Origin: Gari tellinella
Lineage: Eukaryota; Mollusca; Bivalvia; Cardiida; Psammobiidae
Length of the DNA: 64,000 nt
Direction: 5' to 3'
Assembly: GCA_922989275.2 (NCBI GenBank)
Contig: OV277868.1
Location: 14,008,291-14,072,290, forward strand
In this document: positions 21,591-32,438 of the stretch, piece by piece
Layout: each line of letters starts with the position of its first letter
Position numbering within the stretch: the stretch's first letter is position 1
Notes under the pieces: generated by a model
What the model was told of the DNA's origin: nothing
Seen by the model: only the letters and a program-made list of their open reading frames with translations
Databases searched by the model: none
Made by a program: the position numbers and the translations under genes

Positions 21591-23200
21591 CAGCTCTGTT
21601 ACTCGCTCGCCACCTACACAAGCCGAGATCTTGTATGACATTTCTAAGAAATCTCGATATGGCACCAGCGACAGTGACAACGCCAGCGATAGCGACGCTG
21701 ACGATTAAACAGTGTAGACACCCTTAATAAAACACTAAAACACGGACAGCTTTACGGACTATGATTTTGATCGCGATTTTATTATTATCTCATCATGTGT
21801 TAACCATAGTTTAACACACGATTAATATATATAATGCTACCTAGGACAGGTATGCGACATAGTCTTTTGAAGACAGAACGATTGAAGACATATAACGAAT
21901 ATCGATTCAATATGTTGGTACAGTACTTGTGCTCTATAGAAAAAGGCACGTGCTCTAATCTGACTGATGTGTACACACAGTCGCACTTTTGTGATACACA
22001 GCTATCGATCAAACGTTTTTCATTTATGATTGATATATTGTTTACATCATCTGAATACCTAAAACTGGCTTACTTATTGATTTATTTACATATGAAGAAC
22101 AGTGAAGACCCCGATGATGTCACTCTGAACAGAGAGATACCATCTGGATCTACACAACTTATGTAACTTGCTTTAAGCTAAGCGCAAATATGTGCGTTGT
22201 TAATCTGCCACGACTTGCGGATCGGGTTATAAACTTCAAAAATGTTTTTATTCTAAATGTGTGTGTCCTTAAAATACACCGTAAGCACAAAAAGAGCGCT
22301 TTCGAAAAGATTATCGATTCTATTGTTATCTGCAAGTGCAGTAACATGGAAACTTGTAAATGCAATACAGCAGAATGGCATACAGTGAAGAACCACATAG
22401 GACAGTAAAAACTGATACCGCCATATCTGTGTCTCCACTGTATGCATGGCGATACTCTATAATTTGTAAATATTGTATTATTTTGTTATACATATCTTAC
22501 AAACAAAGATTGCACCAGGTCTGGCCCCATCAGAGTCAGTCCTGTTTCTTCGTGTACTTTTCAGTTATGCTGAATTGCGACATACGAAATAAATACTTTT
22601 TATCACATAAACGTGCAAAATATAGAGGGCCGTAAAAATCGTATGGCCCACTGGGCATATATTTTATACTAATTTTCGAATCACCAAAATACTGTACTAC
22701 TACGCCGACTGTAAATCAGTAAAGAGAATCTAGACAAACTTAGATCACCACTAGGTATTGAAACATTCCTAAGTGTCCTAGAAACATTATTCCGAGCAGT
22801 CCCGCAAACTCAGGCTGCAAATCAGGCTGCATAGAGCTCTAGTATGAACAGTGATTCAGACTGTTTTTCAAATTCAGACGTTACAATGATAATGACGTCA
22901 TGTTGCTCTAACGACGTTATTTTGAAAACGAAACTAGATTCTAAATGTCAACTGATCATATTTAGTCAATTACAGCAATTTTTAAATTAAATATTAATCT
23001 AAAATTGAATATGGTATCAGAGAAGTCTTTTCACAGCACATTGATGTTGATTTTCTTTATTTTAGTTTGATAGGTGTTTTTCATTACGGATGAATACAAC
23101 CGAATAACGCCTATGCCGAATCGTTTCCTAAGAGCCGAGGGCAATAGTGAAAGTAAGACCGTTCGGATTTTCGTGTCATTTTGGTGTTTATGTGATAAAT
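21591..23200. other. Non-repeat stretch, no gene recognised
   Basis: Open frames of 110 aa (21834-22166, plus), 91 aa (22360-22635, plus) and 79 aa (22159-22398, minus) overlap on both strands. None shows a domain I recognise and none has convincing coding character. GTGTTAACCATAGTTTAACAC at about 21797-21817 is a short palindrome. This may be host intergenic DNA or an old unrecognised transposon. Confidence 0.4.
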
Positions 23201-23214
23201 AGGATATCAAATTC

Positions 23215-23332
23215 GTGTGTGTTCAGTCGTGAATTTATTGAACTCGTTGGATAAAATGATATGTTGCTCGCCAAGGCTCGCAACATATGATTTTATCCAA
23301 CTCGTTCAATAAATTCACGACTGAACACACAC
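23215..23332. mobile_element. Foldback/MITE element, related to family 1
   Basis: The left arm (about 23215-23267, starting GTGTGTGTTCAGTCGTGAAT) and the right arm (about 23280-23332) are inverted copies with a few mismatches around a short centre containing CTCGCCAAGGCTCG. The flanks AATAGGATATCAAA and CAATATCCTCTAT resemble the ends of the foldback copies at 888-1075 and 48458-48655, so it is probably the same family with different arms and centre. Confidence 0.75.
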
Positions 23333-23346
23333 TCATTCAATATCCT

Positions 23347-23390
23347 CTATATATATATATATCGAGAAATGCATCTCGACCCATTTGTAT
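23347..23390. repeat. Short palindromic motif (GAGAAATGCATCTCG type)
   Basis: TATATATCGAGAAATGCATCTCGACCC has a close relative at about 24131-24160, TATATACCGAGGCATGCATCTCGGTCC. Each is a short imperfect palindrome centred on ATGCAT with matched changes in both arms (CGAG/CTCG versus CCGAG/CTCGG). They lie on either side of the hairpin cluster. Confidence 0.5.
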
Positions 23391-23543
23391 ATGCTTTTAT
23401 TATATACCTACCAATGTTCTGCCCGAAATATTTCTGTATTTTATCGAACAAATACACCTTGACGGATTGAAAATTCCGTATTACCCATGTACCTTGTGTA
23501 ATGGGAAAAGAACGTTTACTGTGTAGTCGGAAGTTCGGAACTA

Positions 23544-23748
23544 CAGTAAAACCTCTCTATTACGACCACTAAATTATGTTAAGTATTAGGGTGTTTACGG
23601 TAGGTGACCGCTTAAAGCAAGGTGACAGTGAAACAGAAAGCTCCTTTAGGAGCTTTCTGTTTCACTGTCACCTTGCTTTAAGCTGTCACATCTCTATTAT
23701 TTAATCAATTAGCATTCGTTTTAGTGGTCGTAATAGCGAGTATTTACT
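23544..23748. mobile_element. pogo/Tigger-like MITE with internal palindrome
   Basis: The left end CAGTAAAACCTCTCTATTAC plus GACCACTAAA (23544-23573) is matched in inverse orientation by 23720-23748, with few differences in the outer part. A TA precedes CAGT on the left. CAGT...AACCTC ends are typical of pogo/Tigger elements. The 205-bp element has no coding capacity and contains a perfect 36-nt-arm palindrome at 23610-23683. It would have relied on a transposase made elsewhere. Confidence 0.75.
23610..23683. repeat. Perfect 36-nt-arm inverted repeat with 2-nt loop
   Basis: The left arm 23610-23645 (starting GCTTAAAGCAAGGTGACAGT) and the right arm 23648-23683 are exact reverse complements around TT. 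Perfect arms imply recent formation or ongoing correction. It is the core of the pogo-like MITE. Confidence 0.9.
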
Positions 23749-23869
23749 TTCACGCGCCATTCCCCGAAGTGTGACGTATGGGAAATCCCGTTTATTTATA
23801 GTAACGCTCGAAACATTTCTATCGTTTTTCATTTTATTTTTATTATAAGAGGTATATAATAAAAGGAAC

Positions 23870-24018
23870 ATTACTATACTTTGCATATCTTATGTACCGG
23901 ATCACTCTCGTTGTGTGTGTAAAGGCTATATCCAACTCGACCTCCGGTCTCGTTGGATATAGCCTTTACACACACAACGAGAGTGATCCGGTACATAAGA
24001 TATGCAAAGTATAGTAAT
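23870..24018. repeat. Perfect 67-bp inverted repeat with 15-nt loop
   Basis: The left arm 23870-23936 (starts ATTACTATACTTTGCATATC, ends GGCTATATCCAAC) and the right arm 23952-24018 are exact reverse complements by eye; the loop is TCGACCTCCGGTCTC. The flanks GGAAC / ATTCC continue weakly. It is the longest perfect palindrome in the window and probably a young foldback element. Its transcript would form a 67-bp double-stranded stem. Confidence 0.9.
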
Positions 24019-24239
24019 ATTCCGTTTGTATTGTAGTATTGAACGAAACTGCACTGGCGGACCGGTTCAAACTCTGCACGAATATTTTAAACCTGCGGAA
24101 GGATAACTTTGTATCATGAAATAGTTAGATATATACCGAGGCATGCATCTCGGTCCATATATTTCATTCAGTTGGTACTAGTTCTAGCAGAGGCTGCTCA
24201 ATATTAATAAATAAACAACTGTCATATAACACTATTGAC

Positions 24240-27200
24240 TCTCATATAGATCCAATAGGAAGATACGTTCTATTAAATATCTGTTAGATGACACAACATA
24301 CACACTTGTAAATATTTACGCGTACAATGATAAAGTTAGCAGAAACATTTATTTTAATGACATTCATGAACTAGTTGAAAATAACGCACAAGGGATAAAA
24401 ATAATAAACGACACTCTAGAATCTGTGGATAGATATAACGAAACAAGCAAATCAAAAACAACATGCAAACCAGTAAAAGCATTAATTAATTTCATAAAAA
24501 CACAGGACCTATCAGATGCTTGGCGAGAGAAAAATAAATCGAAATTGCAGTTCACTTGGCAAAGGAAGAATCGAAATGAATTTTTGGCTAATAGAATCTA
24601 ATATAATGCCCCTTATTTATAAAGTAGATATTAGACCAGCATGCATTAAATACACTGATCATCTTGCTATTTCTATTAAAATTTCGAAGCAAAGTACACG
24701 CGGACCAGGATATTGGAAATTTAATAATATGTATCTAAAAGATGACTTGTTTACAAATACTATATATAGCTTAATTAAAACGATCAGCAAAAATATGAAC
24801 ACGAATCTGCAAAAACTTTATGGGAACTTACTAAATTAGATATCAAAGAAACTTCAATAAAATACGCTAAACAAAAAACAAAACAGAGAAAAGAGCAAAT
24901 TGCAGTATTAGAACAGCAATTAGCAAACCTCTTTGCAAACAATAATGAAATGAACGGACAAACGGATAATAGCACAAAACACAGCATACTACGTCTAGAA
25001 AATGAAATTCAACTTTTATATGATGTTAAAGCAAAGGTGCACAAATAAGATCAAGAGTAAATTTTATTAAAGAAGGTGAAAAAAGCACCAAGTATTTTTT
25101 TAATCTTGAAAAATCCAGACAGGCAAGGAAGTAAGTTACGTCGCTAAACAGCAATGGCGATAAAATATGTGATAATTCTAAGATACTTGAAGAAGAAGTT
25201 AAATTTTATCAAGCGTTATATTCATCAAGTAATATAAATCAATCTTATATAAATGATTACCTTGATAACACAATTTTTAATAATAAGATGCCAATATCTG
25301 TGAAGGTATGTTTATCATAAACGAACTTAGTGTTGCAGTAAAGCAAATGAAAACAAATAAAAGTCCAGGTTTAGACGGACTTACTTCTGAATTTTATCAA
25401 CATTTCTGGCTCATTGAAAACATAATTACTGATTGTTTAAATGAATGTTTTGATTGTATGGAAATGTCAAACTCACAAAAAATAAGTGCTCTATCATTAA
25501 TATACAAAAAAGGTGATCCGTCAGACTTAGAAAACTGGAGGCCCATATCGCTCTTAAACAATGATTACAAAATAGCAGCCAGAGCATTAGCAAACAGACT
25601 AAAAAAAGTAATACACAAAATTGTTCACTTAGATCGACAAGGATACATACAAAATAGATTTATAGGTTACAACTTACGTTTAATTCAAGATATAATAGAC
25701 TATACTGACAATTTACAACTAGAAGGCGCAATTCTATTTTTAGACTTTCGTAAAGCGTTCGATACAATTGAGTGGAACTTTCTTTTTAGTGTTTTAAGGC
25801 GCTTTGGTTTTAAAGAACAATTTATTACGTGGGTTAAAGTCTTATATGCAGACTGCAAATCTTTTATTTTTTATAAAGGATATAGGTCACAACTTTTTAA
25901 TCCCTCAAGAGGTATTCGACAGGGTTGTCCGATCTCTGCTCTATTGTACATTCTTGCAGCAGAAGTTCTTGCTATAAATATAAGAAATTCTAATAACATA
26001 ATAGGAATTAAAGTTAAACTTACAAAGGAAAAGCGATCGCTTAAAATCTCTCAGCTTGCTGACGATACAACATTATTCCTCAGAAATAGACAAGAAATCG
26101 TCTCGGCTTTAACCATTATTAAAGAATTTGGAACCTATTCTGGACTTGAATTAAATAAAAACAAAACGGAAGGAATGTGGATTGGGACAACAAAATTACT
26201 AAAAGAACATGTAGGAGATATTTCATGGCCAGATGGTCCCATCAAGGCTTTAGGGGTATATTTTGGACACAATAAAGATGAGTGTTCTGTGCTAAATTGT
26301 AAACTTGTAAAAACATTATAGAGAACTGGCGTAAGCGGAATTTAACTTTAATAGGGAACAGATCAGAGGGTGGACTTCAAATGATTGACTTAGAAACTTA
26401 CATTACTACATTAAAATTAAAATGGATCAAATCGCTGTTATCAGATGACGACGCTAACTGGAAGTTAATACCAAAATTTTTGGAAATGATTTTTTGGTAT
26501 TTTACTACAACTTAGACAGCATCAAAAGTATAAATGTAAAAAATATTCCTGAATTTTATAAAAATATACTAGAATCATGGATACGCATTAAAACATTCAA
26601 AGAGAAACGCACTATGACATATAGTGACATCAGAAAACAAGTTATATGGGGAAATAAATTTATTAAATATAATAATAAATGCATTGTGTTTACAAGCTGG
26701 ATAAACTCAAATTTTATTTTCATAAATGATATTATTAACAAAAGAGTGGAAATAAAAGACAAACTCTTAGATAAAAGAAACTGGATAAGTGAAATTTGCA
26801 AAACTTAATAAAGCAATTCCTAACAGATGGAAGCAATTAATCAAAAGCGAAAATTCTCTTAAAACTAAAGTCAAAACATCTTTATCCTTATATATTCGTA
26901 ACATAAACTTTAAACAAAGCAACAATAAAACTATCTATCAACAGCTTCTGTCTGAAAAGTTTCATGAACTTATAGGTTCTGGCCGGAATGACAAGTTTGA
27001 CGACAAACTACCATGGTCGGAAATATATAACTTCATTAATAAAATTTACGATAATAGGCACAAACAATACAAGTATAAAACAAAAAAATAACATTTTCCC
27101 ATCAAGATCAATACGATACAAGTGGAAAATGGTAAATTCTCCAAACTGTCTAATATGTCATGAAGTTGAAGACGATGAACACATTTTCATCAACTGTTCA

Positions 27201-27300
27201 AAAGTGCAACCATTTTGGGTAAAAATTGTGTCGCTGTTAAAAACATGTGGTATAGAGCGTAATATAAAATCAATCAGCAATGAAGCAACCGGCTTCTGAT
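24240..27300 (+). mobile_element. L1/Tx1-like LINE, decayed, 5' part deleted
   Basis: Domains follow the LINE order on the plus strand. First is the end of an AP endonuclease-like domain (LVNIYAYNDKVSR near 24310; TDHLAISIKI near 24650). Then comes an acidic/coiled linker (24840-25150), an RT (25308-26321), a connection region (GGLQMIDLETYITTLKLKWI near 26370) and a C-terminal C-x2-C-x7-H-x4-C knuckle (CLICHEVEDDEHIFINC near 27150). Composition is AT-rich and unlike the flanking minisatellite. Frame breaks occur in the endonuclease, near 24840, after 26321, and near 26500, 26800 and 27090, so it cannot be active. Confidence 0.85.
25308..26321 (+). pseudogene. LINE reverse transcriptase domain (L1/Tx1-like)
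   Basis: A 337-codon open stretch is the best-preserved frame of the element. It shows KSPGLDGLTSEFYQHFW (fingers), NWRPISLLNNDYKIAAR, FLDFRKAFDTIEW (motif A, first catalytic Asp), RGIRQGCPISALLY (motif B) and QLADDTTLFL (motif C, catalytic Asp pair), then a thumb region with LELNKNKTEGMWIG. The enzyme would copy the element RNA by target-primed reverse transcription. The RT catalytic residues appear intact, but the frame ends early at 26321 and upstream and downstream domains are broken. The annotated ATG is only the first in the open stretch, not a true start. Confidence 0.85.
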
Positions 27301-27660
27301 TGTCGACCGATAGAAACAATAGTAGAGCGCCCAAATGCAGGCCGCCAGGAAAAGACAAATAACTACAATTAGATATGAAATAAACATAATAAACGTACAA
27401 AAGACAGCCCCCAAAATGGCGATCACGTTACCCCATCAATCAAGAGCAACGAAGCAAATGGCTTCTTTATGCGGACTGATAGAAATAACAGTAGAGCGCC
27501 CAATGAAGGCCACTAAACATACAGAAGACAGTCCCCAAAACGGCGATTGCACTACCTCAACAATCGAGAGCAACGAAGCAAATGGCTTCTTTATGCCGAC
27601 TGATAGAAATAATAGCAGAACGCCCAATGCTGGCCGCCCAATGTAACATAACTAGGAAAA
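27282..27660. repeat. Three imperfect repeats at the LINE 3' end
   Basis: The words GAAGCAAATGGCTTCTTTAT, GACTGATAGAAATAA and AGCGCCCAA recur at about 27282, 27451 and 27575. The last two copies are 124 bp apart; the first spacing is 169 bp because of an extra ~45 bp. They follow the C-terminal knuckle of the plus-strand LINE and look like 3'-UTR repeats. Sequence up to 27770 is otherwise unremarkable. Confidence 0.7.
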
Positions 27661-27774
27661 ATAGCATGCGACAATAACTAAAATTTCTATAAGAGACCGA
27701 AAACCAGATAATACTCCAGAAACTCCCATTTGGACCCACAACATCTACAGCAAGAACATATCGCATAGGTAGCA

Positions 27775-29440
27775 GTGTTCTAATAACAAATATTAAAGTA
27801 GTGTGTTTTCAGATGCTTTTTGAAAACTGCAACTGAGCTTGCATCTCTAATGTCTGATGGTAGACTGTTCCAGAGCTTTGGGGCTGCATGCATGAAACTT
27901 CTATCTCCAAACCTCACCAAACGACTCCTCGGTACAACCAGCGATACTGATTTAGTTGCAGACCACAGTTCTCTTCGAGGTTTATACACGTCAAGCATAT
28001 TGACAATGTACCTTGGAGAATCATTGCACATGGTTTTGTATGTGAGTGTCAGAATTTTGAATTCAATTCTGTGTTGAACTGGAAGCCAGTGAAGATCCTT
28101 CAAGACTGGAGTGATGTGATTGTACCGAGGGGTCCTGGTAATGATGCGGGCTGCTGTATTTTGCTGACGCTGTAGTTTGCATAATGAGTTTTGGGGAATC
28201 CCATACAGCAGTGAGTTGCAGTAGTCAATTTTTGAAGTGACCAGAGAATTGATCAAGGTCTTTGTAGCTTCTGGAGAAAGGTACTGTCTAATATGAACTA
28301 TCTGCCGCAGCTGTGAGTAGCCAGACCTGCACACAGCGTTAATGTGCTGTGTCATATCCATTTGGGAATCTAATCTAGCACCAAGATTCTTCACACATAC
28401 TGATGGTTTGATTTTAGAGTTTCCCACTTGTACGTGAAAATCTCCAGGAACGTTAAACTTTTTTGAATGAAACAGTATGACCTCAGTTTTGTCAGTGTTC
28501 AACATGTTCTGGTGCATCCATGATACTATGTCTTTTAGACACCCTTCGACTTTTGAAAAGGCTTGTATGACAAGTATAACTGTGAATCATCTGCATAGAA
28601 GTGATGATCCAGCTGATGATTTCTGCAAATTGAGCCGACAGGTTTTGTGTACAAGATGTAGTTCTTCGGCCCAAGGGCTGACCCCTGTGTCACACTAAAT
28701 TTCATTTGAACTGGGGCAGATAATTCGCCGTCTACCGCGACTTTTTGGTAACGGTCGGTCAGGAATGAGATCATCCACTTTAGTGGGTTTCCAATAATTT
28801 TGAAGTCTTTTTCAAGGCGATTGAGTAATGTTTCATGATCAATTGTGTCGAATGCGGCAGATAGGTCAAGCATCACCAGAATTGGGATTTCATTCTTATC
28901 AAGATATTGCAAGATGTCATTTTGAACTTTTAGAAGAGCAGTTTCTGTAGAGTGATGCTTACGATATGCTGACTGATGTTGTTCATGCAGATTGTTTGTG
29001 GTCAAATGGGACTCAATGCGTTTGTCTACTACCTTTTCTAATACTTTTGAGAGAAATGGCAAATTTGATACAGGCCTGTAGTAGATCATTTGTATCGAGG
29101 TTTTTTCAAAAGAGGTCTTACATGCGACTTTTTGAATTCTTTTGGAACATACGCAGATTCCAGCGAAGAGTTCACAATTTTTGTTAACGACGGTAGGAGC
29201 TCGTCAAGGCATAACTTTAAAAGCCATGTAGGTATTGGGTCGAGTTCACAGGACTTACATGGGGATGCCTTCACAATCTCCCCAATTTCTGCTGCTGTAG
29301 CAGAGTCAAAGCTTTCTAACGAATTCATTGAATGCAACGTTTCTGTGATGACTGGGGTGCATGACATTGATTCAGAGGCAATGCCTGTCCGTATTTTGTC
29401 CACCGTTTCAACACTGAGAATGAAGTACGGGGCGACTTTT
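27775..29440 (-). mobile_element. CR1/L2-like LINE, 5'-truncated, minus strand
   Basis: Three consecutive minus-strand frames (29086-29403, 28535-29089, 27780-28517) form one LINE ORF with two frame breaks. They carry the RT fingers (PIPTWLLKL near 29230), YRPVSNLPFLSKVLEKVV, VMLDLSAAFDTIDH (motif A), VTQGSALGP (motif B), HFYADDSQLYL (motif C near 28575-28604), LGARLDSQMDM, and the C-terminal LHWLPVQHRIEFKILTLTYK, ending LWNSLPSDIRDASSVAVFKKHLK. This wording is characteristic of the CR1/L2 group. The 5' end is cut at 29440, directly against the 31-bp minisatellite. It lies back to back with the plus-strand Tx1-like LINE. Confidence 0.88.
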
Positions 29441-29449
29441 TACAGCCGC

Positions 29450-32237
29450 CATCGGAACATTCCTTAACCATCGGAAACGCCATCGTAACGTATCTCAACT
29501 ATCTGAAACGCCATCGGAACTTTCCTTAACCATTTGAAACGGGACCGAAACGTTCCTGAACAATCTGAAACGCCAACGGAACCTCCCTGAACCAAGTGAA
29601 ACGCCATCGGAAATTTCCTGAACCATCGGAAGCGCCACTGGAAAGTCTCTTTACTATCTTGGAACGTTTCTGAACCATCTGAAACACAACCGGAACGTTG
29701 CTTAACCATCCGAAACGCCTCCGGAACGTTCCTGAGCCATCTGAAACGTCATCGGAATGTTCCTAAACCATCTAAAACGCCATTGCAACGTTCATGAACC
29801 GTCTGAAACGCCATAAGGACGATCCGAAACAATATGAAACGCCATCGGAACATTACTGAACCATCGGAAACGCCACCGTAACGTTTCTAAACCATCTTAA
29901 CTGCAATCGAAACGTTCCCTAACCATTTAAAACGTGACTGGAACGTTCCTAAACTATCTGAAACGCATTTAGAACGAACCTGAATCATCTGAAATGCCAT
30001 CGAAACGTTCCTGAATCTTCTGAAACGCCATCAAAACATTCCTTAACCATTTGAAACGCGACCGGAACGTTCCTGAACCATCTGAAACGGCATTTGAACG
30101 GTCTTGAATCATCTAAAATGCCACCAGAAAGTTTCTGAACCATGAGAAACGCAACCGGAACGTTCCTGAACCATCTTTGAACGTTTTTGAATCATCGGAG
30201 ACACGTAAGGAACGTTCATTAACTATTCAAATGCCCTCGGAACGTTCCTGAACCATCGGATACGCAACCGGAACGTATCTTAATCATCTTGGAACGCTCC
30301 TGAACTATCGGAGACACCTAAGGAACGTTCATGAACCACCAAAAACGCCACCGGAACATTCCTGAACCATCTGAAACGCCTTCGGAACGTTCCTGGACCA
30401 TCTGAAACGCAACCGGAACGTTCTCAAACCATCTGAAACGCCATCGGAACGTTCCTGAACCATCTGAAATGCAACCAGAACATTCCGGAGCCATCCGAAA
30501 CGCCATCGGAACGTTCCTGAACCATCGGAAACGCAATCGGAACGTATCTTGGAACCATTTTTGAACGTTTCTGACCAATTGGAGACATATCAGGAACGTT
30601 CATGATCCACCCGAAATGCCTTGTGAACAATCCTGAACAATCTGAAACGCCACCGGAACGTTCCTGAACCATCTGAAATGCCATCGGAACGTCCCTTGAC
30701 CATCTGAAACGCCACCAGGACGCTCCTGAAACATCTGAAACGCCATCGGAACATTCCTGAACCATCGGAAATGCCACCTTAACGTATATTCACCATCTGA
30801 AACGTCATCAGAACGTTCCTTAACCATTTTAAACGGGACCGGAACGTTTCTGAACAATCTGAAACGCAATTGGAACGGTCCAGAACCATCTGAAACGCCA
30901 TCGGAACGTTTCTGAACCTTCTGAAACGCCATCAGAACGTTCATTAACTATTTGAAACGCAATTTGAACGGTCTTGAATCATCTAAAATGCCACCGGAAA
31001 GTTTCTGAACCATCTTTGAATGTTTTTGAACCATCGGAGACACCTAGGGAACATTCATTAACCATCCAAATGCCATCTGAACGTTCCTGAACAATCTGAA
31101 ATGCTCTCGGAACGTTCCTGAACCATCAAAAACGCCACCGGAACGTATTTTAATAATCCTGGAACGTTTCTTAACTATCGGAGACACCTAGGGGACGATC
31201 GTAAACCATAAGAAACGCCACCGGGACGTTCCTGAACCATCTAAAACGCCATCGGAACGTTCCTGAACCATCGGAAACGCCACCGTAAGGTATCTTACCC
31301 ATCTTTGAACGTTTCTGAAACATCGGAGATACCCAGGGAACGTTCATGAACAATCCTAAATGCCATCGGGACGATCCTGAACCATTGGAAACGGCATCTG
31401 AACGTTCGTAAATCACCTGAAACGTCATCGGAACGTTCCTGAACCATGGGAAACACCACCAGAACGGTTCTGGGCCATCTGAAATGACATCGGGACGATA
31501 CTGGTCAATTTGAAACGCCATCGGAACGTTCCTGAACCACCTGAAACGTCACCGGAATGTCCCTGAACCAAGTGAAACGCCATCGGAACCTTCCTGAACC
31601 ATCGGAAGCGCCACCGGAACGTATCTTAAGAATTTAGGAACGTTTCTGAACCATCTGAAACACAACGGAACGTTGTTTAACCACCTGAAACGCCACTGAA
31701 ACGTTCCTGAGCCTTCTGAAACGTCATCGGAACGTTCCTGAACCATCGGAAACGCCGTTGGAATGTTCATGAACCGTCTGAAAGGCCATTAAGACGATCC
31801 TGAACAATATGAAACGCAATCGGAACGTTCCTGAAATATCGACAACGCTACCGGATACTCTTCACCATCTTGAAACGTTTCTGAACTATCAGAGACACAT
31901 AGGGAACGTTCATTAACCATCAGAAATGCCATTGGAACGTTCCTGAACAATCGAAAACGGCACCGGAACGCATCTTAACCATCTTGGAAAGTATCTGAAC
32001 TATCGGAGACAGCTAGGGAACGTTCATGAACCATCCGAAATGCCATCTGAACGTTCCATCGGGACGATTCTGAACCATCAGAAACACCATCAGAATATTC
32101 CTGAACCATCTGAAAGCCACCGGAATCTCTTGAACTATCTGAAACGACATCGGTACGTTCTTGAACTATCTGAAACGCCACCGTAACATTCCTGAACCAT
32201 CTGAATCGCCATAGGAATGTTCCTGAAGTATCTGAAA
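29450..32237. repeat. 31-bp minisatellite, block 4
   Basis: About 90 units in the same orientation as the other blocks. The left edge abuts the 5'-truncated end of a CR1/L2-like LINE. The right edge stops at TATCTGAA (32229-32236), which is repeated at 36407-36414 where the array resumes; this looks like a target-site duplication of the element that splits it. The same variant units (CGGAGACACCTAGGGAACG and neighbours) recur. Confidence 0.95.
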
Positions 32238-32438
32238 CCTCGCTCACCTCTTGTACTGAAGCCTGATAGTTTTACCTTTCTGTTTCTACCATTTCAATCT
32301 AAATTCATTCAAATTTGTAGTATAGCATGTAATCGATTTTGGAATACAATTTCATAATTCTAGTATAGTTGAGTACACCAAGGGCTGATAACTAGAGCCT
32401 AAACAATACTGAAATGAAGCCATTTCTAGCATTTCAAA

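Noticed and set aside
21834..22635. Possible small host genes (110 and 91 aa)
   Set aside because: No recognisable domain, open frames on both strands, no splice or poly-A context that I can defend; left as an unidentified stretch.
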